Positions 51,020 to 59,987 are shown, numbered from the stretch's first letter. The stretch is DNA of 64,000 nt from CAYRFQ01 sp964423615 (GCA_964423615.1 CAYRFQ010000014.1:62001-126000); one strand, 5' to 3'. Translations and numbers: made by a program. The notes: generated by a model from the sequence alone, not told the origin.

Positions 51020-52033
51020 ATGAACACAGCGACCATGCCCGCGGGATTGACTCCCGAACAACGCTATTACCCCTTCAGCCGTTTTCTTCGCGAACGATTC
51101 GGGACCAAAGTCTACCGAGTGAGTGTCGATGGCGGTTTTACTTGTCCAAACGTTGACGGAACCGTCGCCAAGGGCGGATGCGTTTTCTGCGACAATCGCA
51201 GTTTTGCTCCCTCGCGTCGTTTGCCACGAAGCACGATTCACGAACAACTCGACGTCGGGATCGAAAAGCTTCAAGCTCGATTTGGCGTGGACCATTTTCT
51301 AGCCTACTTCCAGGCCGCGACGAACACATACGCCCGACTCGAAAAACTCAAACGACTCTACGACGAGGCCATGGCTCACCCCAAAATCGTCGGTCTCGCG
51401 ATCGGAACACGCCCCGACTGTGTACCCGACGATGTCCTTGACCTCCTCGAAAGTTATGCTGAGGAAAAATACGTATGTCTCGAACTCGGGTTACAAAGCA
51501 TCCATGATCGCTCCCTCGACTGGATGAACCGAGGGCACTACTTTCCGTCCTATGCCGATGCCGTCCACAGATGTCAGGGAAGGAATTTGGACATATGCGT
51601 CCACGTCATACTCGGACTCCCTGGAGAAAACCACGCCGACATGATGGCCACCGCCGAAGTCGTGGCCGCGTCTCCCGTCCACGCCGTGAAAATCCATAAC
51701 CTTCACGTCGTCAAAGATACACCCATGGAACAAATGTACGAACGCGGCGAAGTTCCTATGTTCGAACTCGGCGAATATGTCCAGGTTGTGTGCGATTTCC
51801 TCGAACGGCTCCCACCCCATTTCGTGATCCATCGCCTTAATGGGGATGCACCACCGGACTATCTCATAGCACCCCAATGGTGTATGGATAAACATACGCT
51901 CCTCAATAACATCCAGGCAGAATTACGAAAACGTGATAGTTGGCAAGGAAAGAAATGGTCACCGGAAGGGAAGACACTCGAGCGACCCATGCTCAAGGAA
52001 GGGGAATCGTTATCACTTCCATTGATTCAGTGA
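51020..52033 (+). CDS. Radical SAM protein, TIGR01212/YhcC type
   Basis: 337 residues. After YYPFSRFLRERFGTKVYRVS comes the cluster region GGFTCPNVDGTVAKGGCVFC, with the family spacing CPNxDGxxxxGGCxFC. Later parts are YFQAATNTYARLEKLKRLYDEA, GLAIGTRPDCVPDDVLDLL, CLELGLQSIHDRSLDWMNRGH and HVILGLPGENHADMMAT. This is the TIGR01212 group of radical SAM enzymes with unknown chemistry, related to Elp3-like and coproporphyrinogen families. ATG 51020 was chosen since the frame upstream runs through the FHA gene on the other strand. Confidence 0.9.
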   Translation: MNTATMPAGLTPEQRYYPFSRFLRERFGTKVYRVSVDGGFTCPNVDGTVAKGGCVFCDNRSFAPSRRLPRSTIHEQLDVGIEKLQARFGVDHFLAYFQAATNTYARLEKLKRLYDEAMAHPKIVGLAIGTRPDCVPDDVLDLLESYAEEKYVCLELGLQSIHDRSLDWMNRGHYFPSYADAVHRCQGRNLDICVHVILGLPGENHADMMATAEVVAASPVHAVKIHNLHVVKDTPMEQMYERGEVPMFELGEYVQVVCDFLERLPPHFVIHRLNGDAPPDYLIAPQWCMDKHTLLNNIQAELRKRDSWQGKKWSPEGKTLERPMLKEGESLSLPLIQ

Positions 52034-52146
52034 CAACGTGAGAAATGTCCAACCAGACGGCGTTTTCGTACCTGCGACTTCAAGCCACTGGTACGAAAAC
52101 AGCGATTAGAAAAGTCAATCTCACTCATCTTTCTATTCGTCTAACT

Positions 52147-52632
52147 TTACCGACCATACCAGTAACTTGGAGCTTGTTGATAGTACGCAACCGGACGACG
52201 AGATTGAGTTCGCGGTTGTGTATAAACCCCGTACGCATAGGGTTGATAGGCCGTCGGTTGAATAGGATTCGTTTTGGGTGCAGACGGAAGCAACGGTGGT
52301 TCGTTCGGGGGGGTTTTGAGAGTCGGAGGCATTTTGGGAGTCAGGGGATTTGTATTCGCAGGTTGCCGATTGGGGTTCGTCGAGGATTGTTGCCAATTGG
52401 GAAATCGCGGCTTCAGAGGTCCCGGAGTCTGGTTCACGCCGTCGTAAGGGAAATACGTGTACCAGGGAGCAAGGGTTTTAACGTCGTGGTGGTTCAAGGA
52501 CCGAACTCGAAACTTTACGTGGATTCCCGCATCGATTTTCACGGGGTGGCGAAACGGCCACTGGGCGTATGCGGAGGTCGGAACGAATCCAACCAAGAGA
52601 ATCAACAACCATGCCCGGTTGATTACTTTCAT
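52147..52632 (-). CDS. Small secreted Pro/Tyr-rich protein ending in YWYGR
   Basis: 161 residues. A signal peptide (residues 1-23, LLILLVGFVPTSAYAQ) is followed by a small structured part (FRHPVKIDAGIHVKFRV, WYTYFPYDGVNQTPGP) and a long Pro/Asn/Thr-rich tail ending in QAPSYWYGR. The next gene upstream ends in QAPAYWYGR. The shared terminus suggests a sorting or binding tag. ATG 52632 has an AAGGATG site; an ATG at 52641 is too close to it. No family is known to me. Confidence 0.7.
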   Translation of the reverse strand: MKVINRAWLLILLVGFVPTSAYAQWPFRHPVKIDAGIHVKFRVRSLNHHDVKTLAPWYTYFPYDGVNQTPGPLKPRFPNWQQSSTNPNRQPANTNPLTPKMPPTLKTPPNEPPLLPSAPKTNPIQPTAYQPYAYGVYTQPRTQSRRPVAYYQQAPSYWYGR

Positions 52633-52730
52633 GATGTTCATCCTTTGATGGTGGGCCAGGGAATTCCTGAGGTTGCACCTATCTGGATTGCCCAGGGACA
52701 ACCACTTGAACATTCCCCATAAACGAGAGA

Positions 52731-52766
52731 AAGGCCAGGGAAAACAACACACCTTTCCCTGGCCTT
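52731..52766. terminator. Hairpin between the secreted-protein genes
   Basis: aaggccagggaaa (52731-52743) pairs exactly with tttccctggcctt (52754-52766) around a 10-base loop. It lies downstream of the 52902 gene and upstream of the 52632 gene, both minus strand, and reads toward a tttctctc stretch on that strand. Confidence 0.55.
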
Positions 52767-52848
52767 CAGAATTGTTTGCCTGTTCGTTCGCTACAGCCGC
52801 CGTAGCCAGAAATGATCAAGTGGAAAATTGTCGAGATTGTGTTGCAAG

Positions 52849-52880
52849 ATAAAGAAAGCGGCGGAGCCACACTCCACCGC
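52849..52880 (-). terminator. Terminator after the 52902 gene
   Basis: On the minus strand gcggtggag and ctccgccgc (wobble-containing) form a stem with loop tgtgg, followed by tttcttt. It lies 21 bp after the stop of the 52902-53414 gene. Confidence 0.6.
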
Positions 52881-52901
52881 CTCCCAAAACCTGAAACCGC
52901 C

Positions 52902-53414
52902 CTATCGACCATACCAGTAGGCGGGAGCTTGGTAAGTTCGTGTGTTCGATTGTGGGACTTCGGTACGTTGGGTTTCAGAAACCGGAGAAGCCCCAGACGT
53001 GTGGATTCCGTAACGATAAGCGTTGCGGATATAGCTCACGTTTTGTGTATTGTTCGACTGCTCTTGCGTAGATTGACGGGTACTAGGATCTAAATACGGA
53101 TTGCGGGAAGGACCCATCGCAACAGACTGAGGTGTGTAAGGATACCCCGCGTAAGCTTGACTCGGATACACATTGCTGTTTGGGGCAGACGCCTGAGGGC
53201 CGTGCGGAACGATTTGAGGCGGCACACCAGGATACCCGCCGCCGTAAGGTACTTGACCACTTCGGAACAAACCCCATAAAAGAGTGTTGTCCCCAGTTTG
53301 CCAGTGGAGGTTGACGCCAGCACCAAACTTGATGTTACTCCAAGCCGAAGCACGCTGCTCACTCGCGACGACCAATGCGCAGGCTACGAGAGCCAAGACG
53401 TAGAATTTTTTCAT
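52902..53414 (-). CDS. Small secreted protein of the WSNIKF family
   Basis: 170 residues. A signal peptide (1-24, VLALVACALVVASEQRASA) leads into AWSNIKFGAGVNLHWQTGDN and LFRSGQVPYGGGYPG. The rest is Pro/Ser/Gln/Tyr-rich and ends QAPAYWYGR. The segment WSNIKFxxGVxxHWQTGxN recurs in the 53911 gene, and the ending recurs in the 52147 gene. It is probably an outer-surface or secreted protein; no function known. A terminator lies just downstream. Confidence 0.75.
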   Translation of the reverse strand: MKKFYVLALVACALVVASEQRASAWSNIKFGAGVNLHWQTGDNTLLWGLFRSGQVPYGGGYPGVPPQIVPHGPQASAPNSNVYPSQAYAGYPYTPQSVAMGPSRNPYLDPSTRQSTQEQSNNTQNVSYIRNAYRYGIHTSGASPVSETQRTEVPQSNTRTYQAPAYWYGR

Positions 53415-53910
53415 AGCGATATGTCTCTTGCTGGAAATGTGTGATTGTTAAGTGCGTCTTCACCTTCAAGACCACTCATCACTTGGGCACACAAACATTG
53501 CCCGCAGCAAGGCTTCTCGCCAGTCATTTTCTTGAAAAATGGAGAGATCGAATCAAGTCCGTGGCCTTTCCTGCCGCACGTCAGTTCTACCCGGTGGATC
53601 ATACACGATTGGTCGAAAGCGTCCCTCGGGAGCCATCCGAATGGCTAGTGTAGCCGTTACACGGCATCGACGAACATGAGTTCGATTTGAATATTTTGTT
53701 GCCGCTCAAGGAAATGTGATTGCAAGAACGGAAAATCCGGAGAGAACACACCCTGGTTTCATCCAGCAAGAGTCGCCCAAGTTTGCACAATGATGAAGGT
53801 CCAAGGTGTGTCTTCCGGCCGCAGCGAGGTGGGCGAACTCCCGAGTGCTCAGGAGCTGGCCTACCCCCCGGCGGTGTCCGACGGGAGGGCGGGTCGAGTC
53901 ACAACCAACT
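53415..53910. other. Non-coding interval between secreted-protein genes
   Basis: 496 bp between the 53911 and 53414 genes. A GC-rich patch at about 53815-53900 holds ctcccgagtgctcaggag, an imperfect hairpin that may end transcription of the 53911 gene. The remainder should hold the promoter for 53414. No convincing gene. Confidence 0.4.
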
Positions 53911-54279
53911 TTACTGACCGAACGTGATGTACTGAGGCGCTTGGCCGTAACCAACAGAACCTCCGAAACCTTGGGGGTATACTTCAGTCGAAGTTGGATA
54001 GGCAGGCCTGGGCGGACCATAATACGGCGCGTTCAATGGTTGATACGTGAAACCATTGTGGTGATGGTGGAACCCGTGATGGTGGAACCCGTGATGATGA
54101 TGGTGCGGGGGCACCGGGATCTGACCGCTCCGCCAGAAGTGGTGCCCAATGGCATTGTTACCCGTTTGCCAGTGCATCGTCACACCAGTACTGAACTTGA
54201 TGTTGCTCCAAGCCGAAGCCTGCTGCGGAACAAGTGCGAACATCGTCGCCACCAAAGCGAGTCCGAGAATTCTCTTCAT
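53911..54279 (-). CDS. Small secreted His-rich protein of the WSNIKF family
   Basis: 122 residues. The signal peptide spans 1-23 (ILGLALVATMFALVPQQASA), followed by WSNIKFSTGVTMHWQTGNNA and FWRSGQIPVPP as in the neighbour at 52902. A His cluster follows at about 56-74 (HHHHHGFHHHGFHHHHNGF), then a Pro/Tyr-rich tail ending YGQAPQYITFGQ. The His run may bind metal ions. ATG 54279 has an AGGAG site seven bases upstream. The cluster is encoded by near-repeating DNA at about 54055-54110. Confidence 0.78.
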   Translation of the reverse strand: MKRILGLALVATMFALVPQQASAWSNIKFSTGVTMHWQTGNNAIGHHFWRSGQIPVPPHHHHHGFHHHGFHHHHNGFTYQPLNAPYYGPPRPAYPTSTEVYPQGFGGSVGYGQAPQYITFGQ

Positions 54280-54805
54280 ACCTTGTCTCCTCTCGAGTTC
54301 TGCGAAGTGCCAGGGCGAGTCTCCCCAGTGAGACCGTTTTGCCCAGGCACTTGAAGGATTACCCAAAATCAAGTGCGTCGCCAGAAGAACTAGCCGCACA
54401 ATTTCACAAAACTCGGGTCGCCCGACGTTTTCTATCGCAACTTTATTGTCTTCCGAGAAAAACTTGTAATTTGTTAAAGTTGTCAAGTGTGCGATTGTAG
54501 CTCCCACGATACAAACAACACAGGAACACAACTTGGCAAATGAAAACGAGAAAAACTGCGAAAGTGATCTTGTAAGACGAGAACGTCAAAAAACCTTCTC
54601 CGCTGAGTCTGGCGCAAGCTTCTAACCGGCACACAGAGCATCCCAACGGAACGATACAAGATGGATGACAAAAGAAGCTCAAGCAGAAGCCGAGTTTGGA
54701 AGGATTGAAGGGAGATAGGACTCTTATAAGGATGTCTCAGACCAGAGGTCTCTCAAGTTAAACTCGAATGATCTATCAACAACAGTACATAGCGAAATAA
54801 ACAGC
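54280..54805. other. Non-coding interval
   Basis: 526 bp downstream of the phosphatase gene and upstream of the His-rich secreted gene. No convincing gene, repeat or hairpin. The right part is A/G-rich. Confidence 0.4.
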
Positions 54806-55291
54806 TTACGACGCACCCCTCAACTGGGTGACAAAGTCGACTTGTTCTTCGGTGTCCGGAACGGATAGCCCACGCGCTTTCTCAATCGTTGCAAACGCTT
54901 CGTTCGGATTTATCCCTCGTTGAATGAGTAAACAAGCAGCAACAACGGCCGAACGACCAACTCCCATCCGACAATGAATTCCGACAGATCGTTCGACCAA
55001 CAATCGCTCTTTCAAGAGACTCACGAACCCGACAAAGTCCGATTTTGCAGCCGGGACACCACGATCAGGGATTGGGAAACTCAGAAATTCGATTCCTGTA
55101 TTACCACACAACTCTGGTTCAGCTTCGAGCCCCAACTCAATGACTTCGTCAGGTTCTAGCAGAGACGCTACGACCTCGAGCCCACGCTGTTTCCAAGATG
55201 CGATTTCATCCTCGAGCCAATCACCAGCTCGAGGTCGAGGCATGATGGCGAGCGTTCTTTCCTGATCAACCCAGTATAGTTCTGCTTGCAT
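54806..55291 (-). CDS. Dual-specificity/tyrosine phosphatase-like protein
   Basis: 161 residues. The active-site loop IHCRMGVGRSAVVAA (HCx5R form) is at about 106-113, with the general-acid region FPIPDRGVPA before it. The N-terminal part (LYWVDQERTLAIMPRPRAGD, WLEDEIASW, VVASLLEPDEV) is typical of the atypical DSP-like group found in bacteria. It removes phosphate from proteins or small molecules. ATG 55291 begins where homology is expected; in-frame starts at 55327 and 55321 add 10-12 residues. Nearby FHA and kinase-linked genes hint at phospho-signalling but give no direct link. Confidence 0.8.
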   Translation of the reverse strand: MQAELYWVDQERTLAIMPRPRAGDWLEDEIASWKQRGLEVVASLLEPDEVIELGLEAEPELCGNTGIEFLSFPIPDRGVPAAKSDFVGFVSLLKERLLVERSVGIHCRMGVGRSAVVAACLLIQRGINPNEAFATIEKARGLSVPDTEEQVDFVTQLRGAS

Positions 55292-55435
55292 GAAATTCGT
55301 GAAGATGACAGCGAGGAACATTTTCATTTAATTATTGTCCCAGGCTACGATCCGCCCTCCCTTCAGGACTCCAAAACCACAAGCTCCAAAGGACATTGCC
55401 ATCAAACAAGGGACGACAGTCACAAGAGACAATCT

Positions 55436-56137
55436 TTACCCTCCCGGAGCCATCAACACCGGCATCGTACCCGTCGTAGCGGGTCGTACTTCTGCCCGCA
55501 ATTGCCGAATCGTGTTGATCAACTGCGTGAACTGCTCCCTTGTGAGGTTGCCCCCTCCAGTAAGGCGATAAACACCTTGCGTGTCAACGACCGCGATGTT
55601 CGGTACATTCGCAACGAGTCCAAAATTGCTCTTCATCGTCGATCCAAAGTCGAGCCAAACAGGAACATCCGAAACGGCCTTCCGAAATCCCCTTCGGACG
55701 AACCCTTGGACGAACTGCGGAACCTTGCCGATACAAGCAACCGGAATCACCTTTACGTCGGGCATGGGAACGTTCTGCGGCCAGTTCGGGATGGCCACCG
55801 GTGGGGCGTCTTGGGCCTTGGCTCCAGACAGGCCTTTCGCCGTCGGATGGAAGAGGACGTGGAGATACGTACCGATCTTTCGGGCCGCGTCGGACCCCTT
55901 GCGGTCACCATACACCAACACCACAACGTGACCACGGTGCTGTTGCAAACTGTGCTTACGGTTGAATTGATCGGACAAGACAATTTGCGGTCGAGGAGGC
56001 TGCGAGGACTTTGTTGCTACTGGCCGTTGACTTTGTGTTCGTTGCTGGCTGAAGGACGTTTCCGACAAAGCCATCAGCCAGACCCCAAACGTCATGCCGA
56101 CCAAGAAGTACCGAAATGGGCATCGCATATGTGTCAT
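55436..56137 (-). CDS. Thioredoxin-like exported protein
   Basis: 233 residues. An N-terminal hydrophobic segment (YFLVGMTFGVWLMALSETSFSQ) acts as signal or anchor. The body resembles a redoxin/thioredoxin fold: IVLSDQFNRKHSLQQHRGHV, VVVLVYGDRKGSDAARKI, a middle region with VIPVACIGKVPQFVQGF, WLDFGSTMKSNFGLVANVPNIAVVD. The CxxC is absent, so thiol chemistry is doubtful. ATG 56137 overlaps the TGA of the ABC permease gene (ATGA), a sign of coupling. A second Met is at 56128. It may serve the exporter as an accessory. Confidence 0.7.
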   Translation of the reverse strand: MTHMRCPFRYFLVGMTFGVWLMALSETSFSQQRTQSQRPVATKSSQPPRPQIVLSDQFNRKHSLQQHRGHVVVLVYGDRKGSDAARKIGTYLHVLFHPTAKGLSGAKAQDAPPVAIPNWPQNVPMPDVKVIPVACIGKVPQFVQGFVRRGFRKAVSDVPVWLDFGSTMKSNFGLVANVPNIAVVDTQGVYRLTGGGNLTREQFTQLINTIRQLRAEVRPATTGTMPVLMAPGG

Positions 56138-57333
56138 CCCTCACAACATCCTTCCGACCAGCGGAAACGCCAAATCGCCAACCCCAAAAACGCGAAACTA
56201 AAAGCAACCAACATGCCCACGCTCGGCAGGACTGACAGAACATCACCAGCTCGCACGGCTTGGGTAAAACCCTGCATGGCCCAACTCGTCGGTAGACACA
56301 AGGACACTCGTTGAACCCACTCCGGTAGCACGAACGACGGCAACCAAAGACCACCCAACATCGACATACCCAAAATCACCAGTATCGAAATGCTCCGGGC
56401 ACGAGTTTCCGTCCCACCGATCGCGGCCACCAACAAACCCGCACACGCTGATAACAACGACATCGCCAGAGACACTCCGACGAAACCGAGGAGCGACCCA
56501 CGTATCGTCAAGCCGAACAGGACGTACCCAAAGCCAAACGTGAACGCAACCAAGAGCAAAGCAATGGTCATCGTCGAAAAAACCTTCCCGAGCAGTATCG
56601 TCGACAACGACAACGGCGAAGCCCGCATGCGTCGCCAGATACCCCGACGTCGCTCTCGCAGGAGCAACAGCCCCGCGTCCATACTCCAGAACAAAAGGTA
56701 CTGGATCGTCATGCCGCAAAAGCTGTGCGCATACGCTTCGATGACGGACGTCGAGTTCGGTAGACTCCGGCGGACGTCGAAGGGCTTTTCGAATCGTCCC
56801 GACGACACCTTCACCTCATTGGCCAAACCCGGCAAATATTTCGAAGCCTGAGACACCAACCCTTCGACAAGCCGACGCACGACAACCGATGTGACCACAC
56901 CTTCGACAACGTAACTATCCATTTCGCTTTCGGACGTATAATGCAAATCGAGTTCGGGGCGAGGTCGTTGCGACTTGCCCTTGGCATGAAGGCGGTCGGA
57001 AAAGTCAGCCGAAAAAGTAAGAACAACGATCTTTTCGCCACCGCGAAGCGCATTGTTGGCGACATCACGATTCACTTCTCGACATTGGATTTTCGGATGC
57101 TCGCAAAGGTCCTCGACGACCGACCGGACGAAGGAACTCTCGTCATCCGACACTATATAAACGACAGGTCGGGGGAGCGATTGTAACGAGCGGTTCTTGG
57201 AGAAAACGGTCCCAAAGACGGACGCCAAAATCACTGGGACGGCAAAGCATAGGGCAACGGCCTGACGGTCGGCGAAGAAGAGTTTCCAGTCCTTGCAAGC
57301 CCACTGCCAGAGGGATTCGAGTTGGACGCGCAT
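56134..57333 (-). CDS. ABC-2 type transporter permease
   Basis: 399 residues. The N-terminus has one membrane helix (ALCFAVPVILASVFGTVF) and a large external domain of about 150 residues (residues 45-190). Five more helices follow at 220-385 (MTIQYLLFWSMDAGLLLLRE, ILLGKVFSTMTIALLLVAFTF, SLLGFVGVSLAMSLLSACAG, ISILVILGMSMLGGLWLP, VLSVLPSVGMLVAFSFAFLG). RRRGIWRRMRASPLS is the coupling-helix signature of ABC-2 exporters. It pairs with the ATPase encoded upstream, whose 3' end overlaps it by 103 bp. The substrate is unknown, perhaps a lipid, polysaccharide or drug. Confidence 0.88.
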   Translation of the reverse strand: MRVQLESLWQWACKDWKLFFADRQAVALCFAVPVILASVFGTVFSKNRSLQSLPRPVVYIVSDDESSFVRSVVEDLCEHPKIQCREVNRDVANNALRGGEKIVVLTFSADFSDRLHAKGKSQRPRPELDLHYTSESEMDSYVVEGVVTSVVVRRLVEGLVSQASKYLPGLANEVKVSSGRFEKPFDVRRSLPNSTSVIEAYAHSFCGMTIQYLLFWSMDAGLLLLRERRRGIWRRMRASPLSLSTILLGKVFSTMTIALLLVAFTFGFGYVLFGLTIRGSLLGFVGVSLAMSLLSACAGLLVAAIGGTETRARSISILVILGMSMLGGLWLPSFVLPEWVQRVSLCLPTSWAMQGFTQAVRAGDVLSVLPSVGMLVAFSFAFLGLAIWRFRWSEGCCEG

Positions 57334-58274
57334 GGTTGCCTCTCGTCTTGCTGGATCAACTCCGCGAAAATCTGCTCTAAAGACAGATTCGCCGGAGCCT
57401 CCGTTGGGGATTGCAAACCAGATCGGGACAACAGCTCCAGGACCTTCGAACGCTCTCCCTCGGAACTCACCGTCACAACGATTTGTTCTCCCTGGAGATC
57501 AACACGACTCGGCGCCAGTCGATGCGGTCCTGGTCGTTCTATGTGGGCTGCATCGATGCGATACGACACGACACTATGATTGAAAGCACGACAACCGCAT
57601 CGGAGTTCGCGAAGTGTCCCCTGTGCCAGGAGCTTTCCCTTCGCCATGATGCCAAACCGATCACACGAATGTTGGGCTTCGCGAATCATGTGGGTCGTGA
57701 TGACAATAGCGTGTCCCTGCCTCGCAAGAAGCCGCAGGAGTGCGAACAACGATTCTCTCGCCGCGATGTCAAGACCAACCGTGGGCTCGTCGAGCAAAAG
57801 TAAACTTGGTTCGTGCAAAAGAGCACACGCCAAGTTGACCCTGCGTTGCATCCCACCCGATAGAGTGCCCACGCGTTTGCGCATGTGCTTTGAAAGCCCG
57901 ACGAGAGCCAACACCTGCTCCGCCTTCTGGGTCATAGTTTTGCGAGGAAGTCCGTACAAGCCACCAAAGAAACGAAGGTTCTCCAGGGCCGTGAATTCTT
58001 CATAGAGAGCAAGATCTTGCGGGACATACCCAACGCGACGAGAATACCCATCGGGATCACCTTTCCGCGACACTCCATCGACAAAGATGTTCCCTTGGGC
58101 AATGTCAAGGACGCCAGCGATGGCAGCGAGGGTCGAACTCTTCCCACTTCCGTTCGGCCCCAGCAAACCAAAGATCTGACCGCCTTGGACATTCAAGGAC
58201 ACTCGACCAACGGCCGTGAAGGTGCCGTATCGAACTGTCAGGTCTTGGGTTTGGAGAGCGAGATTCGACGACAT
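57231..58274 (-). CDS. ABC transporter ATP-binding protein
   Basis: 347 residues. Walker A GPNGSGKSS is at 39-47, the Q-loop in VGYVPQDLALYEEF, the signature LSGGMQRRV at 138-146, Walker B LLLLDEPTVGLD at 158-169 and the His switch in VITTHMIREAQ. The C-terminal 45 residues (after FAELIQQDER) read into the permease gene in another frame, giving a 103-bp overlap; the tail is Ser/Pro-rich and unlike the family, so the real stop may have been lost. It powers the ABC-2 permease encoded next. Confidence 0.92.
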   Translation of the reverse strand: MSSNLALQTQDLTVRYGTFTAVGRVSLNVQGGQIFGLLGPNGSGKSSTLAAIAGVLDIAQGNIFVDGVSRKGDPDGYSRRVGYVPQDLALYEEFTALENLRFFGGLYGLPRKTMTQKAEQVLALVGLSKHMRKRVGTLSGGMQRRVNLACALLHEPSLLLLDEPTVGLDIAARESLFALLRLLARQGHAIVITTHMIREAQHSCDRFGIMAKGKLLAQGTLRELRCGCRAFNHSVVSYRIDAAHIERPGPHRLAPSRVDLQGEQIVVTVSSEGERSKVLELLSRSGLQSPTEAPANLSLEQIFAELIQQDERQPCASNSNPSGSGLARTGNSSSPTVRPLPYALPSQ

Positions 58275-58742
58275 AACTTTCTCACGGTCGGTTAGCTAAG
58301 TCCGCGGGAAATTTGATACAGGCGTGTGAAAAACGAAACAACCCCACCTTACCTAGGGATCAGATGGTGGGCTCCTCTGGATTTTGGCATTTGGATTTGC
58401 CGGGAAATCGTATTTCCACGCGGCTCGCGTGTACTTTTTCATTTCCACCGCAGGTACACTCAGCTCGCGGATCCTTTTTCTGGACGGCAGCTGAGTCAAT
58501 GCAAGCAACATGATACCCACAGCGAACATCGGATTCCAAAATCCAGACGCACACCCGATCAGAGTGCGGTTGCATTGGTTTTATGGATGACGTTGAATTG
58601 TATCGGTCCTGAGCGACCTGATGATTGAGGAAAAGGACAGGTTTTGGAGTGGAAGGAGGGAGAAAAAAACCGACCAATACCTGGAGTCTCATGCCTCGAA
58701 CTGCACGGGACCACTCGAATGGTCGAACAGTGTGTTGGAAAC
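58275..58742. other. Intergenic region containing dispersed repeat copy B
   Basis: 468 bp upstream of the ABC operon and downstream of the 59039 gene. The repeat at 58369-58560 takes up nearly half. The rest lacks convincing genes. Confidence 0.4.
58369..58560. repeat. Dispersed repeat, copy B
   Basis: 58369-58433 matches 23492-23556 with few changes. Both copies share later blocks (cctttttctggac, cgaacat...attccaa...gcacacccga), but copy B has about 40 extra bases in the middle. The central palindrome is degraded here (gatttgccgggaaatc). Confidence 0.7.
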
Positions 58743-59039
58743 CTAGAACTCCATGTCCTCTGGTTCGCATCTTTTCGGCCCGACCGTTTTCTCTTTTTCC
58801 CTGTCAAGCCGAATTTCACCAACGGCTGCCTGCCACCCTCCGTAACCACCCAGCAGCAAGCCACTCACAACACACAGGGGTAATTTCGATAACGTAACAG
58901 ACATCGGAACGTCTCTCAGTGGGAACCAAGAGAACAGCACATGCATTACAAAGTCTTGAACTACAACCCCAGCGAGCATTCCCAAAAAGGCCCCACTGAG
59001 GCTCGTGCTGATTATCTTGACAACGTCCGTCTGTCGCAT
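58743..59039 (-). CDS. Small membrane protein, unknown
   Basis: 98 residues. Two hydrophobic segments (IISTSLSGAFLGMLAGVVVQ and LPLCVVSGLLLGGYGGWQA), both Gly-rich, separated by VMHVLFSWFPLRDVPMS. The C-terminal tail is charged (EIRLDREKEKTVGPKRCE). No family is recognised. It lies 34 bp downstream of the DUF4198 gene on the same strand, so the two may be co-transcribed. An in-frame start at 59066 is possible. Confidence 0.55.
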   Translation of the reverse strand: MRQTDVVKIISTSLSGAFLGMLAGVVVQDFVMHVLFSWFPLRDVPMSVTLSKLPLCVVSGLLLGGYGGWQAAVGEIRLDREKEKTVGPKRCEPEDMEF

Positions 59040-59073
59040 TGGATTGTCCCAAAGTTGACAAGTCACTACATCT

Positions 59074-59811
59074 TCACTTCAACGGCAAATTCACCGTCAA
59101 CGTGGCATGATGTCGAATGGCGTCATACGCTCGGCTTTTGAATTTACCCTTTTCATTCTCTTGGACATAAGTCCGCATGATGTGCAAACCTTTTGCCTTG
59201 GGGGTAAAACTCACCTTACCATTGTTATCCGTTCGGACATTCTTAAACAGCTTCCCAGGACCTCCGATCCTCACAGGGCGATTCGCGGCAGGTTTCCCCT
59301 TCCACAACAATTGTACCTCCAACGCTTCCCCTTTCCACCTCGGGACCAACACCGCATCGAGATGCGGAGCACCTGCAAGGACATCGAGTTCCTTGGCATT
59401 CGTAACATCGATGTGTCGGGGATAATAGTGCAACAAGATCTCTTGCTTGCCGTAGGTATAGACATCCCACAGACAATCCATCGAAATCGCCCGAGGCCGT
59501 TTGACGGACAGGTCTCCAGACAGCCAACGCAGCTTGAGTTCTTTCTTACCTCGACGTCCAACCGATTTGGTTTCCTTGAGTATCAGCTTCTGCGGTTTCG
59601 GATCATCAACCGTCCGAACCCAAGTCTTGGCTCGTTCGAGAAACGGGTCCAGATAATACCCATCACCAACTCGCGGAGCTTCTTCGAAGTAGAAATGTAC
59701 TTTTGCCTTGCCCTTCTCGTTCCGAATGACAAGCCAGGGATAGTGTGCCTGGACCGTCGTAACCGAGATGAGTAGAGTCGCCAAGCCAACCAACCAAAGA
59801 CGATTCTTCAT
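59074..59811 (-). CDS. Secreted DUF4198-type protein
   Basis: 245 residues. A signal peptide spans 1-22 (LVGLATLLISVTTVQA), followed at once by HYPWLVIRNEKGKAKVHFYF, the mature HxxW-type N-terminus of DUF4198/NikM-like proteins. Beta strands continue (VQLLWKGKPAANRPVRIGGP, VRTDNNGKVSFTPKAKGLHI) in an Ig-like fold. The N-terminal His after cleavage is often a metal ligand in this family, so metal binding or transport is possible. ATG 59811 has a GAGGTAT site. Confidence 0.8.
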   Translation of the reverse strand: MKNRLWLVGLATLLISVTTVQAHYPWLVIRNEKGKAKVHFYFEEAPRVGDGYYLDPFLERAKTWVRTVDDPKPQKLILKETKSVGRRGKKELKLRWLSGDLSVKRPRAISMDCLWDVYTYGKQEILLHYYPRHIDVTNAKELDVLAGAPHLDAVLVPRWKGEALEVQLLWKGKPAANRPVRIGGPGKLFKNVRTDNNGKVSFTPKAKGLHIMRTYVQENEKGKFKSRAYDAIRHHATLTVNLPLK

Positions 59812-59987
59812 GGTGGGATACCTCGTGAGGATGTTTCGTCGAAGGAACAAAACTCAAAGATAAACGCACCGGAGGGCGATTGCTCTTGAAAAATCTCATA
59901 CTCGTGGATTCCCATGACTCAGAACCTCTCCTCGTCAAAGGTTGTCCTTTGGGAAACATCATCCACTTTTACCAAAGGATCTCGACC

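Noticed and set aside
50873..51295. Upstream extension of the FHA gene to 51295
   Set aside because: The extension is antisense to the radical SAM gene and the FHA domain starts after 50872.
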